This document shows positions 1 through 6,881 of a stretch of DNA of 7,827 bases, one piece after another. The position numbers were made by a program, and so were the translations under genes. This DNA comes from Betaproteobacteria bacterium (lineage in GTDB: Bacteria; Pseudomonadota; Gammaproteobacteria; Burkholderiales; Rhodocyclaceae). The stretch is taken from contig JAGWUW010000113.1 in the NCBI GenBank assembly GCA_028868235.1, positions 1 to 7,827 of the forward strand. The letters run 5' to 3'. The number at the start of each line of letters is the position of its first letter. Positions within the stretch are counted from its first letter, which is position 1. Under the pieces are notes generated by a model that worked only from the letters and a program-made list of their open reading frames with translations, was not told the DNA's origin and did no database searches.

Positions 1-29
1 GGCCAGTCCCAGATCAGAATTTTTTGCAT
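1..29 (-). CDS. Cytochrome b561 family protein, N-terminus only (cut by left window edge)
   Basis: Only the first ten codons are inside the window, reading MQKILIWDWP. This resembles the start of bacterial di-haem cytochrome b561 proteins, which commonly begin with a short (I/L)x(V/I)WDxP stretch just before the first haem-bearing helix. The ATG lies 3 bases after the stop of the dihaem cytochrome gene and is preceded by AGGGAG at an 8-base spacing, so it is a genuine translation start. In the known SHP-DHC-cytochrome b gene module, the third gene is exactly such a membrane cytochrome b. It is thought to take electrons from the quinone pool and pass them to periplasmic DHC. Membrane helices and haem ligands lie outside the window, so the family call rests on ten residues plus gene order. 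Confidence 0.72.
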
Positions 30-32
30 GGA

Positions 33-494
33 TTACTCCCTGAGTTCAGGAATGGCAATGTCGTGTTCGCCAAAATGGCCGTTGGCTGCACCGCGATGGC
101 ATGCCTCGCAGTTAGCTGCAGATTTGACCCGTGGGTCGTGCCAGAAACTGGCCGGCACCTCACGGTGCTTGCGTACGAAACGGGCGGTTTGCGAGATGCG
201 CGGCGGGTTGCCGGCATCGCCGAGCCGACTGCTGCGACCGGCATGCCTGACCAGGAATGCGGCGATGGCCTCTTTTTCGCCGCTGCCGAGATTGGCATCA
301 CTGCCGAAATGATTCTCCAACCCGGTCAGCAGGCGCCGCCAGTCACCGGCGGTGAGCAGGGATGGGGGGTAGGCCAGGTGGCAACTGCCGCATTCGGCCC
401 GATAGCTGGCTGGTGTATCGGACGGTAAGGGCATGCGGTCGGCCAAGGCCGGCAGGGTGATGGTGAGCAGCAGGGTGGGGATTAGCTTTTTCAT
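33..494 (-). CDS. Dihaem cytochrome c (DHC family), periplasmic
   Basis: The 153-residue protein starts with a short signal peptide (about residues 1-18, ending PALA) and carries two haem c attachment motifs, C35-G-S-C-H39 and C129-E-A-C-H133. His39 and His133 should be the proximal iron ligands. His62, in the segment NHFGSDA, is a likely distal ligand for one haem, and His110, His119 or His140 are candidates for the other. Two widely separated CxxCH motifs in a protein of about 150 residues fit the dihaem cytochrome c family (DHC), the electron donor to SHP in purple bacteria. I chose the ATG at 494 rather than the in-frame ATG at 509. It directly precedes the Lys-Lys of the signal peptide, has GGGAAG a few bases upstream, and lies just past the TGA of the SHP gene, suggesting translational coupling. 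The cytochrome b561 gene follows after 3 bases. Confidence 0.9.
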   Translation of the reverse strand: MKKLIPTLLLTITLPALADRMPLPSDTPASYRAECGSCHLAYPPSLLTAGDWRRLLTGLENHFGSDANLGSGEKEAIAAFLVRHAGRSSRLGDAGNPPRISQTARFVRKHREVPASFWHDPRVKSAANCEACHRGAANGHFGEHDIAIPELRE

Positions 495-495
495 A

Positions 496-900
496 TCAGA
501 GCTTCCCATTCATGTAGGCGATGAAGTCTGCTTTCTCGGCCGCACTGCAGGGGCGACCGACCACCTCTTTACAGTTGCGGCCAAACCATTTTTCCACCTT
601 GGTTGGATCGGTGAAACGTTCGCCATTTGCGGCAACGGCCAGTGGGCGGATGGCCTTGCCGGTCACCGCATGCTGACCGGGGGCGAGGGGGTTATCGGTG
701 TGGCAAGTAGTGCAGGCTGGCATCTTGTCATTGATGCCAAAATGCTGGTGGAAAAAATCCTTTCCACGTCCGGCATTGGGTGTGAAGCCGGGTTGCCTGG
801 CGGCGGCTTCGGCAACATAGGCTTGTTCGATCTGGCTCGGCGTCTCTGCGTGGCTAAGCACGCAGGCGCCCATGAGCAGCAGGGCGGCAATTGTTCTCAT
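496..900 (-). CDS. SHP-type monohaem cytochrome c (DUF1924), periplasmic
   Basis: The 134-residue protein has a signal peptide (about residues 1-18, ending LSHA) and one haem c motif, C63-T-T-C-H67. The C-terminal part matches the SHP (sphaeroides haem protein, DUF1924) pattern: FTDPTKVEKWF followed by R108-N109-C110, then C118 and a closing AEKADFIAYM helix. In SHP, an Asn is the sixth haem-iron ligand, leaves on reduction and opens a site for O2 or NO, and a neighbouring disulfide is present. Asn109 with Cys110 and Cys118 fits that arrangement once the signal peptide is subtracted. The physiological role of SHP is unsettled. It is reduced by DHC, encoded next. The ATG at 900 has GGAG at a 7-base spacing. 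The in-frame ATG at 924 has no ribosome site and would almost coincide with the predicted transcript start, so I rejected it. Confidence 0.9.
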   Translation of the reverse strand: MRTIAALLLMGACVLSHAETPSQIEQAYVAEAAARQPGFTPNAGRGKDFFHQHFGINDKMPACTTCHTDNPLAPGQHAVTGKAIRPLAVAANGERFTDPTKVEKWFGRNCKEVVGRPCSAAEKADFIAYMNGKL

Positions 901-903
901 GAG

Positions 904-911
904 TGTTCTCC
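904..911 (-). promoter_or_regulatory. Ribosome binding site deciding the SHP start
   Basis: On the minus strand GGAGAACA occurs here, with GGAG seven bases before the ATG at 900. It supports that start over the in-frame ATG 24 bases upstream, which has no purine-rich tract before it. Confidence 0.7.
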
Positions 912-931
912 ATGGGTGATCCATGGAAATT

Positions 932-986
932 AGTCTAGACGCGCTGTCTTAAATGCTTCTTAGCTCAAGCTTAAGGCAGGCTTAAA
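932..986 (-). promoter_or_regulatory. Predicted SHP-operon promoter with four PmrA/QseB-like half-sites
   Basis: Read on the minus strand, the half-sites TTTAAG (986-981), CTTAAG (975-970), GCTAAG (964-959) and TTTAAG (953-948) are each separated by exactly 5 bases, giving an 11-base repeat. Three of the four fit YTTAAK, the half-site of the PmrA/QseB branch of OmpR-family regulators (YTTAAK-N5-YTTAAK). The fourth differs at two positions. Ten bases after the last half-site is TAGACT (937-932), a 4-of-6 match to a sigma-70 -10 element. No good -35 hexamer is present, as expected where an activator overlaps that region. This would place the transcript start about 25 bases before the SHP ATG. 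The repeats are seen directly. The identity of the binding protein is inferred. Confidence 0.6.
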
Positions 987-1059
987 GCCGTCTTGGCGTG
1001 TGCATCAGCCAGCAATAACTTGACCGCCGGAGAACTTGCGGCGCTTTCTTCGCCCGACC

Positions 1060-2304
1060 CTAGTCGAGATCCCACAAGCGGTGCGTGTCGAGCAACAGGC
1101 GATAGCGTAGTTCGAGCGCTTCGAGCTGGAGCAGGCGAGCGGCCAATTGGGCTTCGTTGGCCAGGCGGCGCGCAGCCAACAGCTCACTCAGGGTGCCTTC
1201 GCCTAGCTGGTAGGAGCGGGCTGTCATCTCTGCTGCACGGCCCAGTCGATCGGCGGCGCTGCGGCTGGCTTGCCAACTGGTCAGTGCGGCGCTGGCCGAT
1301 TGATAAAGGGCTGCAGCCTCGGCCGTGATCTTCTGCATGGTCGCCGCTTCACGGCGCCCGGCTGCCGCTGCCTGGGCCAACGTCGCATCGGCAGTTGCCC
1401 GACGGGCATCTCCAGGCAGCGGAATACTGATGTAGGCACCAACGACGTGCTCCTCGCCGCCGCGCTCGCGGGACATGTGCACGCCAAAGCTTGGGTCGGG
1501 CAGGCGGTCGCGACCGCTGCGTCCGGCAACGAGTTGTGCCTGGCGAACTTCACCACGCGCCATGCCGAGCTCATGGCTGTGTTCGAGAATCGCGTCAATC
1601 CACTCTTTCTCGCTGCCGGTCAATGGCGGCGGTTCGGCGATACTTGCTGGTTCGATCAGCGGCAGACCGGGGTAGCGTCGGCGGAGATCTTCGGCAGCGG
1701 TGCTTTTGCGCACACGAGCTTGGGCCAGCTGGGCTTCAGCTTGGGCGAGCGCAGCTTCGCTCTGCACGGCCTCCAGGCGGGCCGCATCGCCCAATTGCTG
1801 GCGGCGCACAGTGGCCTTGCTATGCTGATCGAGCAAGCTGACCTGGTCTGCCCACTGGGCGGCAGTAGCTGTTTCCCTGAGCCACAAAAACCATGATTTC
1901 AGCAGATTGCGGCTGGTTTCATGCAAGGCATCGCCACGCGCTGTTTCGGCCAGGCTGACTCCCGCTGCGCCAAGTTCGGTATCAACGGCAGATTTACCGG
2001 GTAGGCGAACCGGCCGTTCGAGTGCGGCATTCCATTCGTTCAAGCGCTCATCCTGGCCGATCGCCGGCCTGACTCGGCGCAATTGACTGCCGAAACGAAC
2101 GTTCCATTCGTAGGGGCCGGATTCCAAACGGCGGCGATTGGCTTCCTCGACGTCGATTTGGCTGTTGGCAGCCTGCACGCTCGGATTGGCGCGCAGAACG
2201 CGGGCGACGATTTCCTCGGGGGGCAGGTTGGGAGTCGGCTCTGCCCCAGCGGCGCCACTACCGCCAATCCAGAGCAAGGCAACCAAGAGGGTGGTACGTT
2301 TCAT
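1060..2304 (-). CDS. TolC-family outer-membrane factor of the metal efflux pump (CzcC/CusC-like)
   Basis: The 414-residue protein has a signal peptide (about residues 1-21, ending AAGA) and the two-repeat outer-membrane efflux layout: long Ala/Gln/Glu-rich helices around residues 110-210 and again near 310-410. Examples are AQAEAQLAQARVRK in the first half and LGEGTLSELLAARRLANEAQ in the second, the latter a typical OEP closing segment. It should trimerise into a channel spanning the outer membrane and periplasm and dock with the adaptor and RND permease encoded upstream. There is no Cys after the signal peptide, so unlike CusC it is not a predicted lipoprotein. The start ATG shares ATGA with the stop of the DUF3240 gene. 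Only a weak GGGG tract precedes it, so translation probably depends on coupling. It is the last gene of the efflux operon. The name czcC or cusC is not justified because the substrate is unknown. Confidence 0.9.
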   Translation of the reverse strand: MKRTTLLVALLWIGGSGAAGAEPTPNLPPEEIVARVLRANPSVQAANSQIDVEEANRRRLESGPYEWNVRFGSQLRRVRPAIGQDERLNEWNAALERPVRLPGKSAVDTELGAAGVSLAETARGDALHETSRNLLKSWFLWLRETATAAQWADQVSLLDQHSKATVRRQQLGDAARLEAVQSEAALAQAEAQLAQARVRKSTAAEDLRRRYPGLPLIEPASIAEPPPLTGSEKEWIDAILEHSHELGMARGEVRQAQLVAGRSGRDRLPDPSFGVHMSRERGGEEHVVGAYISIPLPGDARRATADATLAQAAAAGRREAATMQKITAEAAALYQSASAALTSWQASRSAADRLGRAAEMTARSYQLGEGTLSELLAARRLANEAQLAARLLQLEALELRYRLLLDTHRLWDLD

Positions 2305-2603
2305 AGGCGCCCCATATCAATGACCGGGACCAGCCAAAAAAAGACGTTGGCCTGTGGCAGTTTGGCCTTGATCAGGCTTAATACTGCGCGCAGGCGCTCT
2401 TCCGGTCCGACCATGCGGATCTGAACGCGGGGCGAGTGGCCGCTGACCAGCTCGCCGGGTTCGACCAACGGAATTACGGCGCCGTGGCCTTCAGCCAAGC
2501 TGGCAGTGAAGCCGCGAACCAGTTCCGGGTGCGACAGCAGGAGATCCTCAACGAGTTGCGCGACGTCGCCGGGCATGGTCAGGGAAAGCAGGACATCAGC
2601 CAT
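2301..2603 (-). CDS. DUF3240 family small protein of the efflux operon
   Basis: The 100-residue soluble protein has no signal peptide, no membrane segment and no cysteine. Its pattern (an initial strand ADVLLSLTMP, a helix DVAQLVEDLLLSHPE, strands around residues 30-65, a second helix GPEERLRAVLSLIKAKLP and a final strand ANVFFWLVPVI) suggests a small alpha/beta ferredoxin-like fold similar to the PII/CutA1 group. It fits DUF3240, a family found next to CzcA/CusA-type permease genes in proteobacteria. Its function is not established. A cytoplasmic regulatory or metal-sensing partner of the pump is an inference from fold and context. The start overlaps the end of the permease gene by 8 bases and has GAGG at a 6-base spacing. 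Its stop overlaps the start of the outer-membrane factor gene. This tight embedding implies matched synthesis with the pump. Confidence 0.82.
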   Translation of the reverse strand: MADVLLSLTMPGDVAQLVEDLLLSHPELVRGFTASLAEGHGAVIPLVEPGELVSGHSPRVQIRMVGPEERLRAVLSLIKAKLPQANVFFWLVPVIDMGRL

Positions 2604-5600
2604 GGTGGGCCTCGGTAAAGGAAATGGTGGGTTTGACTCCGAAGCGGCGGAACAGAATGGGTAGCAAAACCAGCGTCAGCACCGTCGAGGTCAGTAGCCC
2701 ACCGATGACGACAATAGCAAGCGGCCGTTGTACCTCCGAACCGGGGCCGGTGGCGAAGAGCATCGGTACAAGGCCAAATGCGGCAATGCTGGCAGTCATC
2801 AGGACCGGGCGCAGCCGGCGCTTCGCTCCCTCGATGACCACGTCACCGACAGCCATGCCGCGGGCCAGCAACTGGTTGAAATAGGTGACCATGACCACGC
2901 CGTTGAGTACGGCGATGCCGAGCAGGGCGATGAAGCCAACAGATGCCGGTACGGAGAGATATTCTCCGGCGATGAGGAGACCGAAGACGCCGCCGATCAT
3001 GGCGAACGGAATATTGGAGAGGACCAAAAGTGCCTGGCGCACAGAACGGAAAGTTGAGAAGAGCATGAAAAAGATGAGGAGCAGCGCAATGGGAACAACC
3101 ACCATCAGCCGCGCAGCTGCCCGCTGCTGGTTTTCGAACTGGCCGCCCCAGGCCAGACGGTAGCCGGAGGGGAGCTTGACGTCACGGGCGACGGCGGCAC
3201 GTGCTTCTTCGACGAAGCCGACCAGGTCGCGGTCGCGGACGTTGGACTGAACAACCACGTAGCGCTGGGCATTCTCGCGGTCGACCTTGACCGGACCGTC
3301 GATCCGGGCGATCCGTGCGACACTGGCGAGTGGTACGCTACCACCGTTAGGCAGGGTCAGGCGCAAGGCTTCAAAATCGGCAGGCGAATTGAGCAGACTG
3401 GCCGGGCCACGCAGGACCAGCGGAATGCGCCGCCCGTGTTCGATGACTATGCCCACGTTACGGCCTTCGAGTAGGGCTTTCAGGTCGTTCTGGATGTCAT
3501 CGACATTGAGGCCGAAACGGCCGGCGGCCAAGCGGTCGACTGTGATTTTCAGGTACTGCACGCCATCATTCTTCAGCGTGAAAGTATCTTCGGCACCTTG
3601 CACTTTCTTGACGCTGGCAACGACTTCGCCCGAGAGTCGGTTCAGCGTCGCAAGGTCGGGACCAAAGATTTTGATCGCCAGATCTCCACGCACACCGGTC
3701 AACATTTCGGAAACCCGCATGTCGATAGGCTGGGTAAAGGAGAAGCCGACACCGGGGAAATCACTCATTACGGCACGTAGCTGATCAGCCAGCCAGGCCG
3801 GGGCCGGGTTGCGCCAGGTGTCGCGTGGTTGCAGAACCATAAACGTGTCGGTCTGGTTGAGCCCCATCGGGTCGAGACCCAACTCGTCGGAGCCCGCGCG
3901 TGCAATAACAGATTTGACCTCGGGCACGTGGGCCAGAATGGCCTGCTGCACACGACTGTCGATGGTTATGGTCTGGTCCAGACCGATTGAGGGGAGTTTT
4001 TCCAGCTGCATGATCATGTCGCCTTCATCCATGGTCGGCATGAAACTCTTGCCGAGCAGCAGGAAGGCTCCGGCCGCCGCAACCAGCGCGATGGTCGCCG
4101 AAATCAGAAAAGTCCGGCTATGGTCCAATGCCGCGTTCAGCACCCGATCGTAGATCGACGATACCTTCCTGACTAACCATGGTTCGTGATGTACGCCGCG
4201 CTTGATCAGGTAAGAGGCCAGTACCGGTACCACGGTCAGCGACAGCAGGAGTGACGAGGCCAGCGCGAAGACGATGGTCAGCGCTACCGGGCCGAACATT
4301 TTGCCTTCCAGACCTTGCAAGGTGAGGAGCGGCAGAAAGACGATAATGATGATGACGATACCAGAGGTCACTGGGGAAGCGACTTCGCGCGCTGCACGAT
4401 AGATCAGGTGTAGGGTCGGCAGGTTTTCCTGGGCTTCGGCGAGCTGACTCTCAACGTTTTCGACGACGACTACCGCCGCATCGACCAGCATGCCGATGGC
4501 GATAGCCAAGCCGCCCAGACTCATCAGATTGGCCGAAAGGCCGTACATTTGCATCAAGATGAAGGTGGTAAGCGCCGACAGCGGCAGCATCAGGGCAACG
4601 ACCAGCGCAGCCCGCAGATTGCCGAGGAAGGCGAGAAGCAGCAACACGACGAGGACGATGGCTTCGAGTAGTGCCTTCGACACCGTGCCGACAGCGCGGC
4701 CGACCAAATTGCTGCGGTCATAGAAAGCGTTGACACTGATGCCGGGCGGCAGGGTTGGGGCAATTTCGGCGAGCCGCTCCTTGACGCCGGCGACCACGGC
4801 CTGCGCATTGGCGCCACGCAAGCCGAGGACCAGTCCTTCGACGGCTTCGCCTTTGCCGCTCTGTGTCACTGCGCCATAGCGAGTCAGGGCGCCGAGACGG
4901 ACTTCGGCGACATCGGCAACGCGGACAACATTGCCATCATTGGCTTGCAAGACGATCGCCTTCACGTCGTCAATCGTGGCAATTGCCCCCTCAGCACGGA
5001 CCAGTAGTGACTCTTCGCCATCATTCAGGCGACCTGCACCATCATTGCGGTTGTTCATCTCGAGGACAGCCTGCAGATCCTTCAATGCCAAGCCTCGTGC
5101 GGCTAGCATTTGCGGATTGGGCACGACTTCGAAGGTGCGTACCTCACCCCCCAGGCTGTTGACGTCGGCGACACCCGGTACGGTGCGTAGCTGCGGCCGG
5201 ATTACCCAATCGAGCAGGGCGCGCTTGTCAGCCAGCGACAGATCACCCTCAAGGGTGAACATGAACATTTCACCGAGCGGGGTCGTAATCGGTGCCATGC
5301 CGCCAGTGACGCCAGCGGGCAAATTTCCCATTGCCGCAGCCAGCCGTTCTCCCACTTGCTGACGTGCCCAGTAGATGTCAGTGCCGTCCTCAAAATCGAG
5401 CGTGATGTCGGTCAGGGCGTATTTGGAGGTCGAGCGTAACAAGCGCTGATGCGGAATACCGAGCAATTCCTGCTCGACCGGCACGGCCAGTCGCGTTTCC
5501 ACCTCTTCCGGCGTCATCCCGGGGGCCTTCAGGATGATCTTGACCTGCGTTGTCGAAACATCTGGAAAAGCATCGATTGGCAAGCCGAGGAAGGCTTGCA

Positions 5601-5682
5601 CGCCGGCGCCGACCAGCATAACGGTAAGGACCAGAATCAGTAGGCGCTGGGTCAGGGAGAAGCGAATCAGAGCGTCGAGCAT
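2596..5682 (-). CDS. HME-RND heavy-metal efflux permease (CzcA/CusA superfamily)
   Basis: The 1028-residue inner-membrane proton/metal antiporter has the complete RND plan: TM1 near residues 12-32, a large periplasmic loop, TM2-TM6 near 335-495, the conserved FMPTMDEGD segment at 547-555, a second periplasmic loop, and TM8-TM12 near 865-1015. In TM4 the motif AIGMLVDAAVVVVEN places Asp401 and Glu408 where CusA and CzcA have their proton-relay acids, while the first Asp of the CzcA type is replaced by Ala395. From memory-based alignment, the three substrate Met residues of CusA correspond here to Gln610, Glu659 (with Met660 adjacent) and Leu725, so the Cu/Ag site is not obviously kept. The metal is therefore undetermined. 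The ATG forms TAATG with the adaptor's stop, and the end overlaps the DUF3240 gene by 8 bases. It is full length with no frameshift. Confidence 0.95.
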   Translation of the reverse strand: MLDALIRFSLTQRLLILVLTVMLVGAGVQAFLGLPIDAFPDVSTTQVKIILKAPGMTPEEVETRLAVPVEQELLGIPHQRLLRSTSKYALTDITLDFEDGTDIYWARQQVGERLAAAMGNLPAGVTGGMAPITTPLGEMFMFTLEGDLSLADKRALLDWVIRPQLRTVPGVADVNSLGGEVRTFEVVPNPQMLAARGLALKDLQAVLEMNNRNDGAGRLNDGEESLLVRAEGAIATIDDVKAIVLQANDGNVVRVADVAEVRLGALTRYGAVTQSGKGEAVEGLVLGLRGANAQAVVAGVKERLAEIAPTLPPGISVNAFYDRSNLVGRAVGTVSKALLEAIVLVVLLLLAFLGNLRAALVVALMLPLSALTTFILMQMYGLSANLMSLGGLAIAIGMLVDAAVVVVENVESQLAEAQENLPTLHLIYRAAREVASPVTSGIVIIIIVFLPLLTLQGLEGKMFGPVALTIVFALASSLLLSLTVVPVLASYLIKRGVHHEPWLVRKVSSIYDRVLNAALDHSRTFLISATIALVAAAGAFLLLGKSFMPTMDEGDMIMQLEKLPSIGLDQTITIDSRVQQAILAHVPEVKSVIARAGSDELGLDPMGLNQTDTFMVLQPRDTWRNPAPAWLADQLRAVMSDFPGVGFSFTQPIDMRVSEMLTGVRGDLAIKIFGPDLATLNRLSGEVVASVKKVQGAEDTFTLKNDGVQYLKITVDRLAAGRFGLNVDDIQNDLKALLEGRNVGIVIEHGRRIPLVLRGPASLLNSPADFEALRLTLPNGGSVPLASVARIARIDGPVKVDRENAQRYVVVQSNVRDRDLVGFVEEARAAVARDVKLPSGYRLAWGGQFENQQRAAARLMVVVPIALLLIFFMLFSTFRSVRQALLVLSNIPFAMIGGVFGLLIAGEYLSVPASVGFIALLGIAVLNGVVMVTYFNQLLARGMAVGDVVIEGAKRRLRPVLMTASIAAFGLVPMLFATGPGSEVQRPLAIVVIGGLLTSTVLTLVLLPILFRRFGVKPTISFTEAHHG

Positions 5683-6758
5683 TATTCGCCACCGACACCA
5701 GTGAGAAATGCTTTTAGGCCGGAAACGCCCCTGATGGCAATGCGTTCCCCGATTTTCACGCCGTCGACCACAACACTATTGCCGCCCTGAGTGAGTACGC
5801 GGACGGGCCGTGCTGCAAACGTGACGCTTTTGTCGTCGGCAGCAGTCTGGATAAAGGCGAAGGTTTTTCCGTCGTGGCGAGCCACAGCTGAAGCAGGCAG
5901 GCGCGTTCCTGCAGTGCCGGTTGTGGCGATTTCGACTTCGACGACCTGCCCGGGGTGTAATGTTTTGGTGCCAGCGCGGATGGCAGCCCGGAGCAGGACC
6001 GTCTGGCTGGCGGCGTCGACCGCTCGGCCGATGGCGATCAACTTGCCGCTGACTTCGCTGTTTGCGATTTTTACAGCGTCGCCGATTTTCAAGCTGCTAG
6101 CCTGGGTAAGTGGTGCCTGGATTTCCAACCAGAGCGGCGAGAGTTGGGCGATGCGGTAAATCATGGCCGAGGTGTCGACACGCTGGCCCAGTTGGACACC
6201 TTGTTCGAGGACTACCCCGTCGATGGTCGCAGTCAATGCCAGTTTTCCGCCCAGCTTGCCAGGCGCCGCACCGGCCAGAGCCAGGCCTTGTCGGCGTTCG
6301 TTGGCCAGCGCTGCAGCCTGGGCTGCCGTGGCACGCGTAGATTGCAGGCGGCTTTCGGCAATCAGGCCTTCGGCAAACAGTTGTTCGTCACGTTTCAGTG
6401 TTTGCTGGAGTAGCGCGGCCTGGCTGCCGGATTGCAGTGCGTCGCGCTGCAATTCCAGTGCCTGCGGGCTGGCGAGATGCGCAACGACCTGGCCCCGCTT
6501 GACGGTAGCGCCAGGAGCGACGGCAAGCATCTCGACAAGACCGCTAACTGGTGCCGCAACAACACGCATCTGTTCGTTGGGAACCACTACTCGGGCTGGT
6601 AGCGTACCCTCCCTTGTCGACATATCTTCGCCGGCCATGGCGGTTTCAATGCCCAGTGCCTTGACTTGCGCGGCTTGCAGCTGCAACGGCTCAGCTGCCG
6701 AGGACAGGCCGATAATGGCGCAGAGAGGTAGTGCAAGAAGGGAGTTGCGGACGCTCAT
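5682..6758 (-). CDS. Periplasmic adaptor (membrane fusion protein) of the HME-RND pump, CzcB/CusB-like
   Basis: The 358-residue protein has a signal peptide (about residues 1-22, ending SSAA). Domains in order are a first lipoyl half with VSGLVEMLAVAPGATVKRGQ (71-90), a short alpha-helical hairpin (about 100-158), the second lipoyl half with TIDGVVLEQGVQLGQ (178-192), a beta-barrel (about 207-285, including LHPGQVVEVEI) and a membrane-proximal domain with VVVDGVKIGERIAIRG near the end. It should form a hexameric bridge between the RND permease and the outer-membrane factor. There is no His-rich N-terminal extension such as many CzcB proteins have, and no cytochrome or heavy-metal-binding domain. 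I chose the ATG at 6758, which has GAG at a 7-base spacing and starts the basic part of the signal peptide. The TTG at 6770 lacks a ribosome site. It is the first gene of the operon. Confidence 0.92.
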   Translation of the reverse strand: MSVRNSLLALPLCAIIGLSSAAEPLQLQAAQVKALGIETAMAGEDMSTREGTLPARVVVPNEQMRVVAAPVSGLVEMLAVAPGATVKRGQVVAHLASPQALELQRDALQSGSQAALLQQTLKRDEQLFAEGLIAESRLQSTRATAAQAAALANERRQGLALAGAAPGKLGGKLALTATIDGVVLEQGVQLGQRVDTSAMIYRIAQLSPLWLEIQAPLTQASSLKIGDAVKIANSEVSGKLIAIGRAVDAASQTVLLRAAIRAGTKTLHPGQVVEVEIATTGTAGTRLPASAVARHDGKTFAFIQTAADDKSVTFAARPVRVLTQGGNSVVVDGVKIGERIAIRGVSGLKAFLTGVGGE

Positions 6759-6784
6759 GATTATGCTCAATGTGAGATTCGGAA

Positions 6785-6817
6785 AGTTTAGCGACTCAGA
6801 ATTAAGAGTTCCTTAAC
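6785..6817 (-). promoter_or_regulatory. Predicted efflux-operon promoter with a PmrA/QseB-like box
   Basis: Read on the minus strand, GTTAAG (6817-6812), five bases, then CTTAAT (6806-6801) form a YTTAAK-N5-YTTAAK-like pair. The second half-site matches fully and the first at 5 of 6 positions. Ten bases later lies TAAACT (6790-6785), a 4-of-6 match to a -10 element, which puts the transcript start about 20 bases before the adaptor ATG. The half-site/-10 distance is identical to that at the SHP promoter. The same bases also form the perfect inverted repeat TTAAG-N5-CTTAA, so the orientation of binding is ambiguous, and the box could also affect the divergent HD-GYP gene. Confidence 0.5.
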
Positions 6818-6881
6818 TGTCGGGTACCTCGTATTTCAGCCTGATCAGCGAATTTTAAGATTGCTCGGTGACAATGGCCCT

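Noticed and set aside
922..924. ATG at 924 as the SHP start
   Set aside because: It has no Shine-Dalgarno sequence and would add MDHPWRTL before a good signal peptide. The ATG at 900 has GGAG at ideal spacing.
433..933. Long plus-strand open frame (166 codons) across the SHP gene
   Set aside because: It lies antisense to a gene with a clear haem motif, signal peptide and ribosome site. It has no recognisable domain, and GC-rich coding DNA commonly leaves the opposite strand open.
1025..1043. Possible intrinsic terminator after the efflux operon (CGCCG / CGGCG with a 9-base loop)
   Set aside because: The stem is only 5 base pairs and no T-run follows on the minus strand, so it is not a convincing terminator. 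Read-through into the SHP operon remains possible.
1270..1896. Plus-strand open frame of 208 codons inside the outer-membrane factor gene
   Set aside because: It is antisense to a well-supported TolC-family gene. Its translation has no family features and no ribosome site that stands out.
6756..6770. TTG at 6770 as the adaptor start
   Set aside because: There is no ribosome site before it. It would lie only a few bases from the predicted transcript start, and it adds four residues before a normal signal peptide beginning at the ATG 6758.
6163..6816. Plus-strand open frame of 217 codons over the adaptor gene
   Set aside because: Its Ser/Arg/Ala-rich composition without domains, fully antisense to the adaptor's lipoyl and hairpin regions, marks it as a shadow frame.
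6841..6848. CTGATCAG palindrome in the divergent intergenic region as an operator
   Set aside because: It is only eight bases with no extended symmetry and no second copy in the window, so chance is the simpler explanation.
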